From assembly GCF_000222765.1 (NCBI RefSeq), contig NZ_AFUE01000002.1, forward strand, positions 1 to 64,000: a stretch of 64,000 nt of DNA, written 5' to 3'. Origin of the DNA: Streptococcus cristatus ATCC 51100 (GTDB lineage Bacteria > Bacillota > Bacilli > Lactobacillales > Streptococcaceae). Below are positions 54,679-62,697 of the stretch, piece by piece (position 1 is the stretch's first letter; every line of letters begins with the position of its first letter). Position numbers and translations under genes: made by a program. Below the pieces are notes generated by a model. That model was not told where the DNA came from, ran no database searches, and saw only the letters and a list, made by a program, of their open reading frames with translations.

Positions 54679-54770
54679 GCTTCACCTCCTAGTTTTTATT
54701 ATTATACCATAGAAGAGTGATAAGATATAGCTGGCTCTTGCTAGGCGATACGAGGCAAGGCAAGTTTCTT

Positions 54771-55313
54771 TTAGAGGAGGCGAGTGATTTTTTCATCTTT
54801 GCCTAAAACCAGTACATCTGGCATGCTTAGGCTACGCCAGAAGTCATAATCAATGCTGGAGTCAAATGCGCTCAGCAAGATGCAAATCAGATTGCCGTGG
54901 GAACTGATGATAATTTCTTCGTTTTGATGTTTGCTTTCTAGCTCATGAAGAAGAGCTAAAGCACGCTGTTGAGCTTGCTGATTGGATTCACCATCAACAA
55001 GTGAAAATGTTGGCCGTGACCAAAGTTTCATGAGGGCTTCTTCAAAATCTTGGTCGGCAATCGCTTGACTGCTTAGCTTTCGCTCTATTAGTCGTTTGTC
55101 GGTTTGAATAGCGAGTTTCAGACTTTGTGCTAAAGGCTCGACCGTTTGAATGGCTCTGCAGTAGGGACTAGAATAAATGGCGGTAATGGATTTGTCTGCT
55201 AAAAATTCAATCTGTGCCAAGGATTCTCGCCCTTTGTCTGATAATGGTCGGTTGATTTCATCAGGTGTATAGTTAGAATGTGCATGACGGATAAAATAGT
55301 AAGTGTTTTTCAT
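54771..55313 (-). CDS. Histidine phosphatase family protein (phosphoglycerate-mutase-like)
   Basis: A 180-residue cytoplasmic phosphatase with the RHG motif as FIRHAHSNY (His10-like nucleophile), SPYCRAIQTVEPLA and the second histidine in ISSHGNLI. The substrate is unknown. It is divergent from polA with 98 nt between the starts, and both starts follow a -10 at leaderless distance. Confidence 0.88.
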   Translation of the reverse strand: MKNTYYFIRHAHSNYTPDEINRPLSDKGRESLAQIEFLADKSITAIYSSPYCRAIQTVEPLAQSLKLAIQTDKRLIERKLSSQAIADQDFEEALMKLWSRPTFSLVDGESNQQAQQRALALLHELESKHQNEEIIISSHGNLICILLSAFDSSIDYDFWRSLSMPDVLVLGKDEKITRLL

Positions 55314-55328
55314 AGGATAATTATAGCA
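55311..55328 (-). promoter_or_regulatory. Leaderless promoter of the histidine phosphatase gene
   Basis: On the minus strand: TGC-TATAAT, six bases (TATCCT), then ATG. There is no room for a ribosome site. Confidence 0.7.
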
Positions 55329-55396
55329 AAATTTAAATCTCCATTCATTTTCTACCTATTTTCCACGCCGCCTTTTCTGTCTTTGTCCGCCTTTCG

Positions 55397-55414
55397 TGTT
55401 ATAATAAACCTATG
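55397..55414 (+). promoter_or_regulatory. Leaderless promoter of polA
   Basis: TGT-TATAAT (55397-55405), six bases (AAACCT), then ATG at 55412. The geometry matches the ruvB and phosphatase promoters. Confidence 0.7.
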
Positions 55415-58054
55415 GAAAAAAAGAATAAGTTATTATTAATTGACGGTTCGTCCGTTGCTTTTCGCGCTTTTTTTGCGCTTTATAATCAAATTGACCGTTT
55501 CAAAAGTCCATCGGGCCTGCATACCAATGCCATTTATGGCTTCCACCTCATGCTCAATCATCTCTTGGAGCGCGTGCAGCCGACCCATGTCCTGGTGGCT
55601 TTTGATGCTGGAAAGACGACCTTCCGGACCGAGATGTACGCTGACTATAAGGCTGGTCGGGCCAAGACACCAGATGAATTTCGTGAGCAGTTGCCTTTTA
55701 TCCGAGAAATGCTGCAGCACCTAGGCATTCACTTCTATGACTTGGCTCAGTACGAGGCGGATGACATCATCGGAACCTTGGACAAGATGGCTGAAAAGAC
55801 AGCTGTGCCTTACGATGTGACCATTGTCAGTGGTGATAAAGACTTGATTCAGCTGACGGATGAGAATACCGTGGTGGAGATCTCCAAGAAAGGCGTGGCT
55901 GAGTTTGAGGAATTTACCCCAGCCTACCTCATGGAAAAGATGGGCATCACGCCAGAGCAGTTCATTGACCTCAAGGCACTGATGGGCGATCAGTCGGACA
56001 ATATCCCCGGCGTGACAAAGATCGGTGAGAAGACGGGCCTCAAGCTCCTCTTGGAGTACGGCTCTTTGGAAAATCTCTATGAAAATATTGACCAGCTCAA
56101 GGCTTCCAAGATGAAGGAAAATCTGATCAATGACAAGGACAAGGCCTTCTTATCAAAGACCCTAGCTACCATTAATACTCAGGCGCCGATTGAAATCGGG
56201 CTGGATGATTTGGTTTACAAGGGTCCGCAGATAGAGGCTCTGAGTAAGTTCTATGACGAGATGGGCTTCAAGCAGCTCAAGGCTCAGCTAGGAGCGGCTC
56301 AGGAGCCGGTAGAAGTCAAACCAATTGAATTTACCAAAGTGACTGAGGTGACAGTGGATATGCTGGCACCCGAGCAGTTCTTCTATTTTGAAATCTTGGG
56401 TGACAACTACCACAAGGAAGAGATTGTCGGTCTTGCCTGGGGCGATAGCCGTCAGATTTACGTCGGCACTAGCGATTTACTACAGCAACCTCTCTTTCAG
56501 AAGTTTTTGACAAAAACAGCTCTGAAAACCTACGACCTCAAGCGGACCAAGGTACTGCTCAGTCATTACGGCATTGAACTGCCAGCAGCATCCTTTGATG
56601 CGCGCTTAGCCAAGTATCTACTTTCGACGGTCGAGGATAATGAGCTGGCGACCATTGCTCGCCTTTACGGCCAAACAATTCTGTTGACTGATGATGAGGT
56701 TTATGGCAAGGGGGCCAAGCGTGCTCTGCCGGAGCAAGAGCAGCTCTTTGAGCATCTAGCTCGTAAAATCCAAGTGTTGCTGGAAACAGAAGAGCCAATG
56801 CAAGAACAGCTTCGCGCCCACGATCAGCTGGATTTGTTGCTTGAAATGGAGCAACCGCTGGCCTTTGTCCTAGCCAAGATGGAGATTGCGGGGATCAAGG
56901 TTGAGCGGGAAACCCTGCAGGGCATGCAGGCAGAAAATGAAAAGACGCTGGAAAGTCTGACTCAGGAGATTTATGACCTGGCTGGTCAGGAGTTTAATAT
57001 TAACTCACCGAAACAGCTGGGAACCATTCTCTTTGAGGATATGGGGTTGCCGCTGGAGTACACCAAAAAGACCAAGACAGGCTACTCGACAGCGGTTGAC
57101 GTGCTGGAGCGTTTAGCACCGATTGCACCGATTGTGTCTAAGATTCTGGAATACCGTCAAATCAGCAAGCTCCAGTCCACTTATATCATCGGACTGCAGG
57201 AGGCGATAGCGTCTGACGGCAAGATTCACACTCGCTATGTTCAGGATTTGACTCAGACTGGCCGCCTGTCCTCGGTTGACCCAAACCTGCAGAATATCCC
57301 CGTTCGTTTGGAGCAGGGGCGCCTCATTCGCAAGGCCTTTGTGCCGGAATGGGCAGACAGTGTGCTTCTCAGCTCGGATTATTCACAGATTGAGCTACGG
57401 GTGCTGGCTCACATTTCTCAGGACGAGCATCTGATTGCTGCCTTTCAGCATGGAGAAGACATTCACACGGCTACAGCCATGCGGGTCTTTGGTATTGAAA
57501 AGGCAGAGGATGTGACACCAAATGACCGCCGTAATGCCAAGGCTGTCAACTTCGGAGTAGTTTATGGTATTTCCGACTTTGGACTGGCTAATAATTTGGG
57601 TATTTCCCGCAAGGCTGCCAAAGATTATATTCAGACCTATTTTGAGCGTTTCCCTGGTATCAAGAATTATATGGAAACCATTGTCCGAGAAGCGCGTGAT
57701 AAGGGTTACGTAGAGACCATTTACCATCGCCGTCGTTCTTTGCCAGATATCAATTCCCGCAACTTTAACATCCGAAATTTTGCGGAGCGCACAGCCATTA
57801 ACAGCCCGATCCAAGGCTCCGCCGCAGATATTCTCAAAGTCGCTATGATTAATCTAGACCGAGCTCTGACAGAGAAGAATTTCAAGTCTCGCATGCTCTT
57901 GCAGGTGCACGATGAAATCGTGCTGGAAGTGCCAAATGACGAACTAACAGCCGTCCGCCAGCTAGTCAAAGAAACCATGGAAGCTGCGATTGAGCTGGCC
58001 GTTCCACTAGTAGCTGATGAAAACGCTGGCCAAACTTGGTACGAGGCGAAGTAA
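55412..58054 (+). CDS. polA: DNA polymerase I
   Basis: It removes RNA primers and fills gaps in lagging-strand synthesis and repair. The 880-residue protein has a 5'-3' exonuclease domain (about 1-300; DGSSVAFRAFFA, YEADDIIGT, GDQSDNIPG), a degenerate 3'-5' exonuclease domain (about 315-480) and the polymerase domain with motif A DYSQIELRVLAHIS, motif B RRNAKAVNFGVVYGIS and motif C VHDEIVLE. Length matches other streptococci. The start is predicted leaderless. Confidence 0.96.
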   Translation: MEKKNKLLLIDGSSVAFRAFFALYNQIDRFKSPSGLHTNAIYGFHLMLNHLLERVQPTHVLVAFDAGKTTFRTEMYADYKAGRAKTPDEFREQLPFIREMLQHLGIHFYDLAQYEADDIIGTLDKMAEKTAVPYDVTIVSGDKDLIQLTDENTVVEISKKGVAEFEEFTPAYLMEKMGITPEQFIDLKALMGDQSDNIPGVTKIGEKTGLKLLLEYGSLENLYENIDQLKASKMKENLINDKDKAFLSKTLATINTQAPIEIGLDDLVYKGPQIEALSKFYDEMGFKQLKAQLGAAQEPVEVKPIEFTKVTEVTVDMLAPEQFFYFEILGDNYHKEEIVGLAWGDSRQIYVGTSDLLQQPLFQKFLTKTALKTYDLKRTKVLLSHYGIELPAASFDARLAKYLLSTVEDNELATIARLYGQTILLTDDEVYGKGAKRALPEQEQLFEHLARKIQVLLETEEPMQEQLRAHDQLDLLLEMEQPLAFVLAKMEIAGIKVERETLQGMQAENEKTLESLTQEIYDLAGQEFNINSPKQLGTILFEDMGLPLEYTKKTKTGYSTAVDVLERLAPIAPIVSKILEYRQISKLQSTYIIGLQEAIASDGKIHTRYVQDLTQTGRLSSVDPNLQNIPVRLEQGRLIRKAFVPEWADSVLLSSDYSQIELRVLAHISQDEHLIAAFQHGEDIHTATAMRVFGIEKAEDVTPNDRRNAKAVNFGVVYGISDFGLANNLGISRKAAKDYIQTYFERFPGIKNYMETIVREARDKGYVETIYHRRRSLPDINSRNFNIRNFAERTAINSPIQGSAADILKVAMINLDRALTEKNFKSRMLLQVHDEIVLEVPNDELTAVRQLVKETMEAAIELAVPLVADENAGQTWYEAK

Positions 58055-58127
58055 GACAAGATAGAAAGAGCGTCAAAAAACGACTGAAAATCAGGAATCT
58101 GGCCGAAGGAGTCATGCTCCCAGAACG

Positions 58128-58224
58128 GAATATCTATTTCCAAGGTTTTAGCTCGTATTCAGTTAGGCTTGCAAGATTTTGGAGAATTTATCTATTTTCC
58201 GAAGTTTTAGCTCATGTTCAGCTA
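58128..58224 (+). repeat. Two imperfect tandem units after polA
   Basis: Unit one (58128-58165) and unit two (58184-58224) share the pattern GAATxTATCTATTTTCC, then AAGGTTTTAGCTCGTATTCAG versus GAAGTTTTAGCTCATGTTCAG. They differ by scattered changes. No gene or terminator is obvious between polA and the next gene. Confidence 0.6.
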
Positions 58225-58276
58225 ATATATCATTGTTAAAAAAATTAAAAATTATTTATAAAACAGGAGGAGCATT

Positions 58277-58714
58277 ATGACTTACCATTTTCAAAATCCC
58301 AGTGACGGCGTTGTCAAGCGCTATCTGGAAAACAGCAAGGTGATTGCTGTTGTCGGTCTATCAGACCGTGAGGAAACGACCAGTAACCGTGTGTCCAAGG
58401 AAATGCAAGCGCGAGGCTATCGCATTATCCCAGTCAATCCGCGGGCAGCGGGCAGTCAGATTTTTGGTGAAACTGTTTATGCCAGTCTCAAAGATATTCC
58501 TTTTCCGGTGGATATTGTCGATGTTTACCGTCGCAGTGAGTTTTTGCCAGATGTAGCGCGTGATTTTCTGGAAGCAGATGCCAAGATTTTCTGGGCTCAG
58601 TTGGGCTTGGAAAATGAAGAAGCTGAGCAGATTTTGCGGGAAGCGGGTTATGAAGATATCGTTATGGATCGCTGCATCAAACGCGAGCATACCCGCTTGA
58701 TTCTAAGCGAATAA
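58277..58714 (+). CDS. CoA-binding domain protein (YccU-like)
   Basis: A 145-residue cytoplasmic Rossmann-like protein with VIAVVGLSDREETTSNRV and YRIIPVNPRAAG, the pattern of the CoA-binding (succinyl-CoA-synthetase-like) family, and a conserved CIKREH near the end. The function is unknown. AGGAGGAGC gives a strong ribosome site. The next gene starts 1 nt after its stop. Confidence 0.87.
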   Translation: MTYHFQNPSDGVVKRYLENSKVIAVVGLSDREETTSNRVSKEMQARGYRIIPVNPRAAGSQIFGETVYASLKDIPFPVDIVDVYRRSEFLPDVARDFLEADAKIFWAQLGLENEEAEQILREAGYEDIVMDRCIKREHTRLILSE

Positions 58715-58715
58715 G

Positions 58716-59213
58716 ATGGCCAAGTTAGTTATCATTCGTGGCAATTCCGGCTCTGGCAAATCGAGTCTGGCTAAGAAACTGCAGGCACACTATGGTCAAG
58801 GGACTCTTTTGATTGCGCAGGATACAGTTAGACGGGACATGCTTAAGGAAAAAGTAGAGCCGGGCAACCTATCCATTGATTTGACGGAAAGCTTAGCTCA
58901 TTTTGGTTACGAACATGATTTACTGGTCTTGGTAGAAGGTTTCTACGAGACAGATATTTATGGCCACATGCTGGAGCGGTTGCGGACTTTGTTTGGTCCT
59001 CAGACCCTAGCCTATTACTATGATTTGACTTTTGAAGAAACTGTCCGCCGCCATCAGACTAGAGCGAAGCAAGAAGAATTTACCCCAGCCGATATGAAGC
59101 GCTGGTGGAAGGATCGAGATTTCTTAGGCTGGGAAGAGGAATCGTTCTTTAGAGACGAAGATTCCTTGGAGGCAGCCTTTGAGCGGATCGTTCAGGATTT
59201 AGAGAAAATTTGA
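58716..59213 (+). CDS. P-loop kinase-like ATPase
   Basis: A 165-residue cytoplasmic protein with Walker A RGNSGSGKSSLAKKL, a possible lid with RRHQTRAKQEEF and a Trp-rich end. It resembles the AAA/zeta-toxin-like kinase group often annotated as uncharacterised kinase. No antitoxin-like partner is adjacent, so a toxin role is not supported. It is probably cotranscribed with the CoA-binding gene. Confidence 0.82.
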   Translation: MAKLVIIRGNSGSGKSSLAKKLQAHYGQGTLLIAQDTVRRDMLKEKVEPGNLSIDLTESLAHFGYEHDLLVLVEGFYETDIYGHMLERLRTLFGPQTLAYYYDLTFEETVRRHQTRAKQEEFTPADMKRWWKDRDFLGWEEESFFRDEDSLEAAFERIVQDLEKI

Positions 59214-59217
59214 AACG

Positions 59218-59247
59218 AAGCACAGGAGGAGGAACTCCTGTGCTTTT
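59218..59247 (+). terminator. Terminator after the kinase-like gene
   Basis: AAGCACAGGAG-GAGGAA-CTCCTGTGCTT followed by TT. Confidence 0.88.
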
Positions 59248-59308
59248 GCATCAAAAAGGCATTTCTATAAATTTCAAATAAATTTTGAGAAAAATATCAC
59301 ACAAAATG

Positions 59309-59346
59309 TTGACAAAATTATTTCATAGGATTACAATTAGATTACA
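59309..59346 (+). promoter_or_regulatory. Promoter of the lipoprotein array with a WalR-type box
   Basis: TTGACA (59309-59314), a 17-nt spacer and TACAAT (59332-59337). ATTACA-ATTAG-ATTACA (59330-59346) is, on the minus strand, TGTAAT-CTAAT-TGTAAT, a perfect fit to TGTWAH-N5-TGTWAH. It overlaps the -10, a position suited to repression. Confidence 0.6.
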
Positions 59347-59383
59347 AAATATTTCTTTTGTTACAAAAAGTTTTAAAGAATAT

Positions 59384-59446
59384 ATTTTAGTGGGGTAAGA
59401 TGTCCCCTATGCAAGCCAACATCCTTACTATCGTTTAGCAAATTAA
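59384..59446 (+). pseudogene. 3' remnant of a third lipoprotein paralogue
   Basis: Translated in frame, this reads ILVG, a stop, then DVPYASQHPYYRLAN and a stop. It matches the C-terminus of the protein encoded at 60144-60809 (ILVGQDFTYASQHPYYRVAN). The start and most of the gene are missing. It marks an earlier tandem copy. Confidence 0.75.
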
Positions 59447-59472
59447 TGATAAACTGACAAGGAGATTCCATT

Positions 59473-60117
59473 ATGAAACGTAGCAAACTTATTTTATTGA
59501 CAGCCACTGCCTTGTACTCTGCTTTCCTGCTCGCCGCCTGTAGCTCTAAGCCTTCCACGAAGGTGAACAGCAGTTCCACTTCTCAGACATCTAAGACTAG
59601 TAGCTTAGGCGAGTCCTCCACCAAATCATCAGCTAAGCAAAGTTCTGCTTCCAACGAAGCAAAAGCATCTTCTACTACTAAGCTTTCTAGCGACCAGAGT
59701 GTTTCCAGTCAAGCTGAAAAACCCGTGGAAAACAAGACTTCAGCAGATTCAAACACTCCAACAACTTCCGGTATAGATGTCAATGCTCTAGCAAACGGTG
59801 ATTTCTCTAGCATTGCAGGTACTTGGCAAGACGATTTGGGCAACCAATTAGTTTTTGATGCAAATGGATTAGTAACATTGCAACGTAATAATGGTGAAAC
59901 ATTGAACCATAACGCTATTTACAATGGTCATGTAGAAGGAGATAAGTTTAGAGCTGATTTTGGTTATAATGGAGCAGGCAGTAGTGATCCTTTATTCGCT
60001 GTTCCAGTAGGCGTAGCATTACCACTTAATGGTGCTCCAGCGCCTAAAGAACAAATCATGCTTGGAAGTGATGCAATCTCTTCCGCACAACATCCCTACT
60101 ATCGCGTAGCGAATTGA
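59473..60117 (+). CDS. Lipoprotein with DUF6287-type C-terminal domain, copy 1
   Basis: A 214-residue lipoprotein of unknown function. The signal sequence ends in the lipobox LLAAC (Cys23). A long Ser/Thr/Lys-rich stalk follows (about 24-95), then a C-terminal domain starting GIDVNALANGDFSSIAGTWQDD and ending HPYYRVAN. AAGGAG precedes the ATG. The signal, stalk and first part of the domain are nearly the same as in the next gene, while residues about 140-200 differ completely, which suggests recombination. Confidence 0.85.
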   Translation: MKRSKLILLTATALYSAFLLAACSSKPSTKVNSSSTSQTSKTSSLGESSTKSSAKQSSASNEAKASSTTKLSSDQSVSSQAEKPVENKTSADSNTPTTSGIDVNALANGDFSSIAGTWQDDLGNQLVFDANGLVTLQRNNGETLNHNAIYNGHVEGDKFRADFGYNGAGSSDPLFAVPVGVALPLNGAPAPKEQIMLGSDAISSAQHPYYRVAN

Positions 60118-60143
60118 TGATAAACCGACAAGGAGATTCCATT

Positions 60144-60809
60144 ATGAAACGTAGTAAATTTATTCTATTGACAGCCACCGCCTTGTGCTCTGCTTTCCTG
60201 CTCGCAGCCTGCAGCTCTAAACCTTCCACGGAGGCTAGCAGTTCTACTTCTCAGAGTTCTAAGATTAGCAGTTCTAGCAAGTCTTCGACTAAACCATCAG
60301 CTAAGCAAAGTTCTGCTTCTAACTCCGTGACATCCTCTTCAACTCCTCAGACATCTAGCGACCAGAGTATTTCCAGTCAAGTTGAGAAACCTGTGGACAA
60401 CAAGACTTCAGTAGATTCGAACACGTCACCAACTCCAGCTGCCCCAGTGGCTCCAACAATTTCCGGTATGGATGTCAATGCTCTAGCAAATGGTGATTTC
60501 TCTAGCATTGCAGGTACTTGGCAGGATGATTTGGGTAATCAATTAGTCTTTGATGCAAATGGTTTGGTGTCCCATACTTACAGAGGAAAAGAGTCAAGCG
60601 ACTACACTTTGACAAATAGTCAAGTATATGAAGATAAGTTCGGAGCGTTTTTAACTCATAAATCAGGGAATGAAGTGGCCTCCTTCACAGCCATTCCTAA
60701 AGGAGCTCGTCTTTATGATACTGGAAGTGAAAATCCGAAAGAACGCATTTTAGTGGGGCAAGATTTCACTTACGCATCTCAACATCCCTACTATCGCGTA
60801 GCGAATTGA
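60144..60809 (+). CDS. Lipoprotein with DUF6287-type C-terminal domain, copy 2
   Basis: The 221-residue tandem paralogue of the gene at 59473-60117, with lipobox LLAAC (Cys23), a Ser/Thr/Pro-rich stalk and the same domain start and end. The middle of the domain (about 150-205) is unrelated to copy 1. I start at the ATG at 60144 with AAGGAGATTCC upstream, the same leader as copy 1. It has no promoter of its own and is probably read from the promoter at 59309. Confidence 0.85.
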   Translation: MKRSKFILLTATALCSAFLLAACSSKPSTEASSSTSQSSKISSSSKSSTKPSAKQSSASNSVTSSSTPQTSSDQSISSQVEKPVDNKTSVDSNTSPTPAAPVAPTISGMDVNALANGDFSSIAGTWQDDLGNQLVFDANGLVSHTYRGKESSDYTLTNSQVYEDKFGAFLTHKSGNEVASFTAIPKGARLYDTGSENPKERILVGQDFTYASQHPYYRVAN

Positions 60810-60879
60810 TGTATTGAATGATGAGAATCATGGTGCGAGTGACTTTCCAAGGTACTCATCATGCTGACAATATAAAAAC

Positions 60880-60912
60880 AAGGAACAGAATTATTGCTGT
60901 TCCTTTTTCTTT
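60880..60912 (+). terminator. Terminator after the lipoprotein pair
   Basis: AAGGAACAG-AATTATTG-CTGTTCCTT followed by TTTCTTT. Confidence 0.87.
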
Positions 60913-60992
60913 GCTTTATCGAAAAAAGTTTGTTCATAGGGCTGTTTTGGATTATTTTTTTGTAAAATGCCTCTTTCTTCTCAAAAAATTGG

Positions 60993-61015
60993 TACAATAA
61001 AAGAAAGCGTTTTAA
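60993..61015 (+). promoter_or_regulatory. Fucosidase gene promoter with cre site
   Basis: TACAAT (60993-60998) as -10, followed by AGAAAGCGTTTTAA (61002-61015), which fits the cre consensus at 12 of 14 positions and covers the start region. Confidence 0.6.
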
Positions 61016-61036
61016 TCGAATGATGAGGTAGTAACG

Positions 61037-62503
61037 ATGAAAATATCTTTAGAAGAAATTCAAAGAGTTGCCAACCAAGGCCCTTTCTATCCAGACTGGG
61101 ACTCTCTTGCGACCTATCAAGTTCCCCACTGGTTCAAAGGGGCTAAGTTTGGGATTTTTATCCACTGGGGACTTTACAGCCTTCCTGCCTTTGGGAGCGA
61201 GTGGTACTCTCGAAATATGTACATCCAAGGTACGGCAGAGTTTGACCACCATATCAAAACTTATGGGCCTCACAAAGATTTCGGCTACAAGGATTTTATC
61301 CCACTCTTTACTGCCGAAAATTTTCATGCGGACAAATGGCTGCGCCTCTTTAAAGAAGCGGGAGCCCAATATATTTTTCCAGTGGCAGAGCATCACGACG
61401 GCTTCCAGCTTTATGCTAGCCAGCTCTCTCCTTTTAATAGTGTGGAAATGGGCCCAAAGCGTGACATCTTGGGGGAATTGAGCCAGGCAGCTCAAAGGGA
61501 GCAAGTGCATTTTTGTACTTCCTCCCATCGGGCGGAGCATCACTTTTTCTTTTCACATGGGAAGGAGTTTGCCAGTGACATTGCCAGCGAAGTCAGTCGC
61601 GAGGAACTCTACTGGCCGGCTATGCCAGAGCCAGACCATCATGATTTGTTTGGTCAGCCTTATCCGAGTCAGGAGTTTCTAAATGATTGGCTTCTGCGTA
61701 CCTGTGAGCTGGTTCGAGATTACCAGCCTGAGATTTTGTATTTTGACTGGTGGATTCAGCATGCAGCTTTTAAAGAGTATATAAAGCTTTTTGCGGCCTA
61801 TTACTATAATTTAGGAGCAGCTTCTGGGAAGCCGACTAGCATCTGCTACAAGCATGATGCGCTGGCTTTTGGTGCGGGGATTGTGGAAGTGGAACGCGGC
61901 GGTTTTGCAGAGATCCAGCCTTTCACTTGGCAGACGGATACGGCTATCGCGCGAAATTCTTGGGGCTACACAGAGAACCTTGACTATAAGTCAGCTAAAG
62001 AAATCATCCAGACCTTGATTGATGTCGTATCCAAAAATGGGAATTTGCTGCTGAATATTGGGCCAAAAGGAGACGGGACGATTCCAGAAAAAGATCAAGA
62101 AATCTTGAGAGAAATCGGGGCTTGGCTCCAAGTGAACGGTCAAGCGATCTATGATTCACGCGCGTGGAGGCAATTTGGAGAAGGTCCGACACAAGTAGAT
62201 AGTGGGCCATTTTCGGATGGGAAAAACATCCCGTATACAAACCAGGATTTCCGTTTCACGGCTAAGGGCGGAGCAGTGTACGCCTTTCTGATGGAGCCTG
62301 CAGCAAATCAGTGGCTGACGATTCAGGCCTTGGCTGACGAAAGAGAAAATCCCGCGTCTCGCTTTCATGGTATCATAGAAGAGGTATCCTTACTAGGCTA
62401 TGAGGAACCGCTCGAATGGGAACAAATGCCCCAAGGTTTGCGTCTTTTCATGCCGAGTGTAGCAGGCGAATTACCCTTGGTGTTGAAGGTCCAACTGCGT
62501 TAA
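61037..62503 (+). CDS. Alpha-L-fucosidase (GH29)
   Basis: A 488-residue glycoside hydrolase family 29 enzyme that releases fucose from glycans. Visible are GAKFGIFIHWGLYSLPAF near the N-terminus, the AEHHDGFQLY segment, the nucleophile Asp237 in LYFDWWIQ and the LLLNIGPKGDGTIP segment. A C-terminal beta-sandwich follows (about 375-488). There is no signal peptide, so it should act on imported fucosylated oligosaccharides. No fucose importer or fucose pathway is adjacent. GAGG precedes the ATG at some distance. Confidence 0.92.
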   Translation: MKISLEEIQRVANQGPFYPDWDSLATYQVPHWFKGAKFGIFIHWGLYSLPAFGSEWYSRNMYIQGTAEFDHHIKTYGPHKDFGYKDFIPLFTAENFHADKWLRLFKEAGAQYIFPVAEHHDGFQLYASQLSPFNSVEMGPKRDILGELSQAAQREQVHFCTSSHRAEHHFFFSHGKEFASDIASEVSREELYWPAMPEPDHHDLFGQPYPSQEFLNDWLLRTCELVRDYQPEILYFDWWIQHAAFKEYIKLFAAYYYNLGAASGKPTSICYKHDALAFGAGIVEVERGGFAEIQPFTWQTDTAIARNSWGYTENLDYKSAKEIIQTLIDVVSKNGNLLLNIGPKGDGTIPEKDQEILREIGAWLQVNGQAIYDSRAWRQFGEGPTQVDSGPFSDGKNIPYTNQDFRFTAKGGAVYAFLMEPAANQWLTIQALADERENPASRFHGIIEEVSLLGYEEPLEWEQMPQGLRLFMPSVAGELPLVLKVQLR

Positions 62504-62519
62504 ATCTAGACGAAAAAAT

Positions 62520-62693
62520 GAGGCTGGGACAAAAGTCCTAGCCTCTCAATTGTCTTTGGATTGTCGAGCAAGACGCAGTGGTTGAGTGGGCTCTACTACG
62601 CTGATTTCATCAGCTTTTACAGCCCTACTCAACTGTGCGGAGGTGGGACGACGAAATCGAATTCTAAGGAATTACCGATTTCTGTCCCACTCT
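62520..62693 (+). repeat. Triple-hairpin repeat, copy 4
   Basis: A full 174-bp copy, nearly identical to 6157-6330, with one visible change (CTAAGGAATTACC instead of CTAACGAATTACC) that weakens the innermost stem. It fills the gap between two convergent genes and probably terminates both. Confidence 0.9.
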
Positions 62694-62697
62694 CATT

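Noticed and set aside
58716-59213. Zeta-type toxin
   Set aside because: Only the P-loop is shared, there is no antitoxin gene beside it, and it sits in an operon with a CoA-binding protein.
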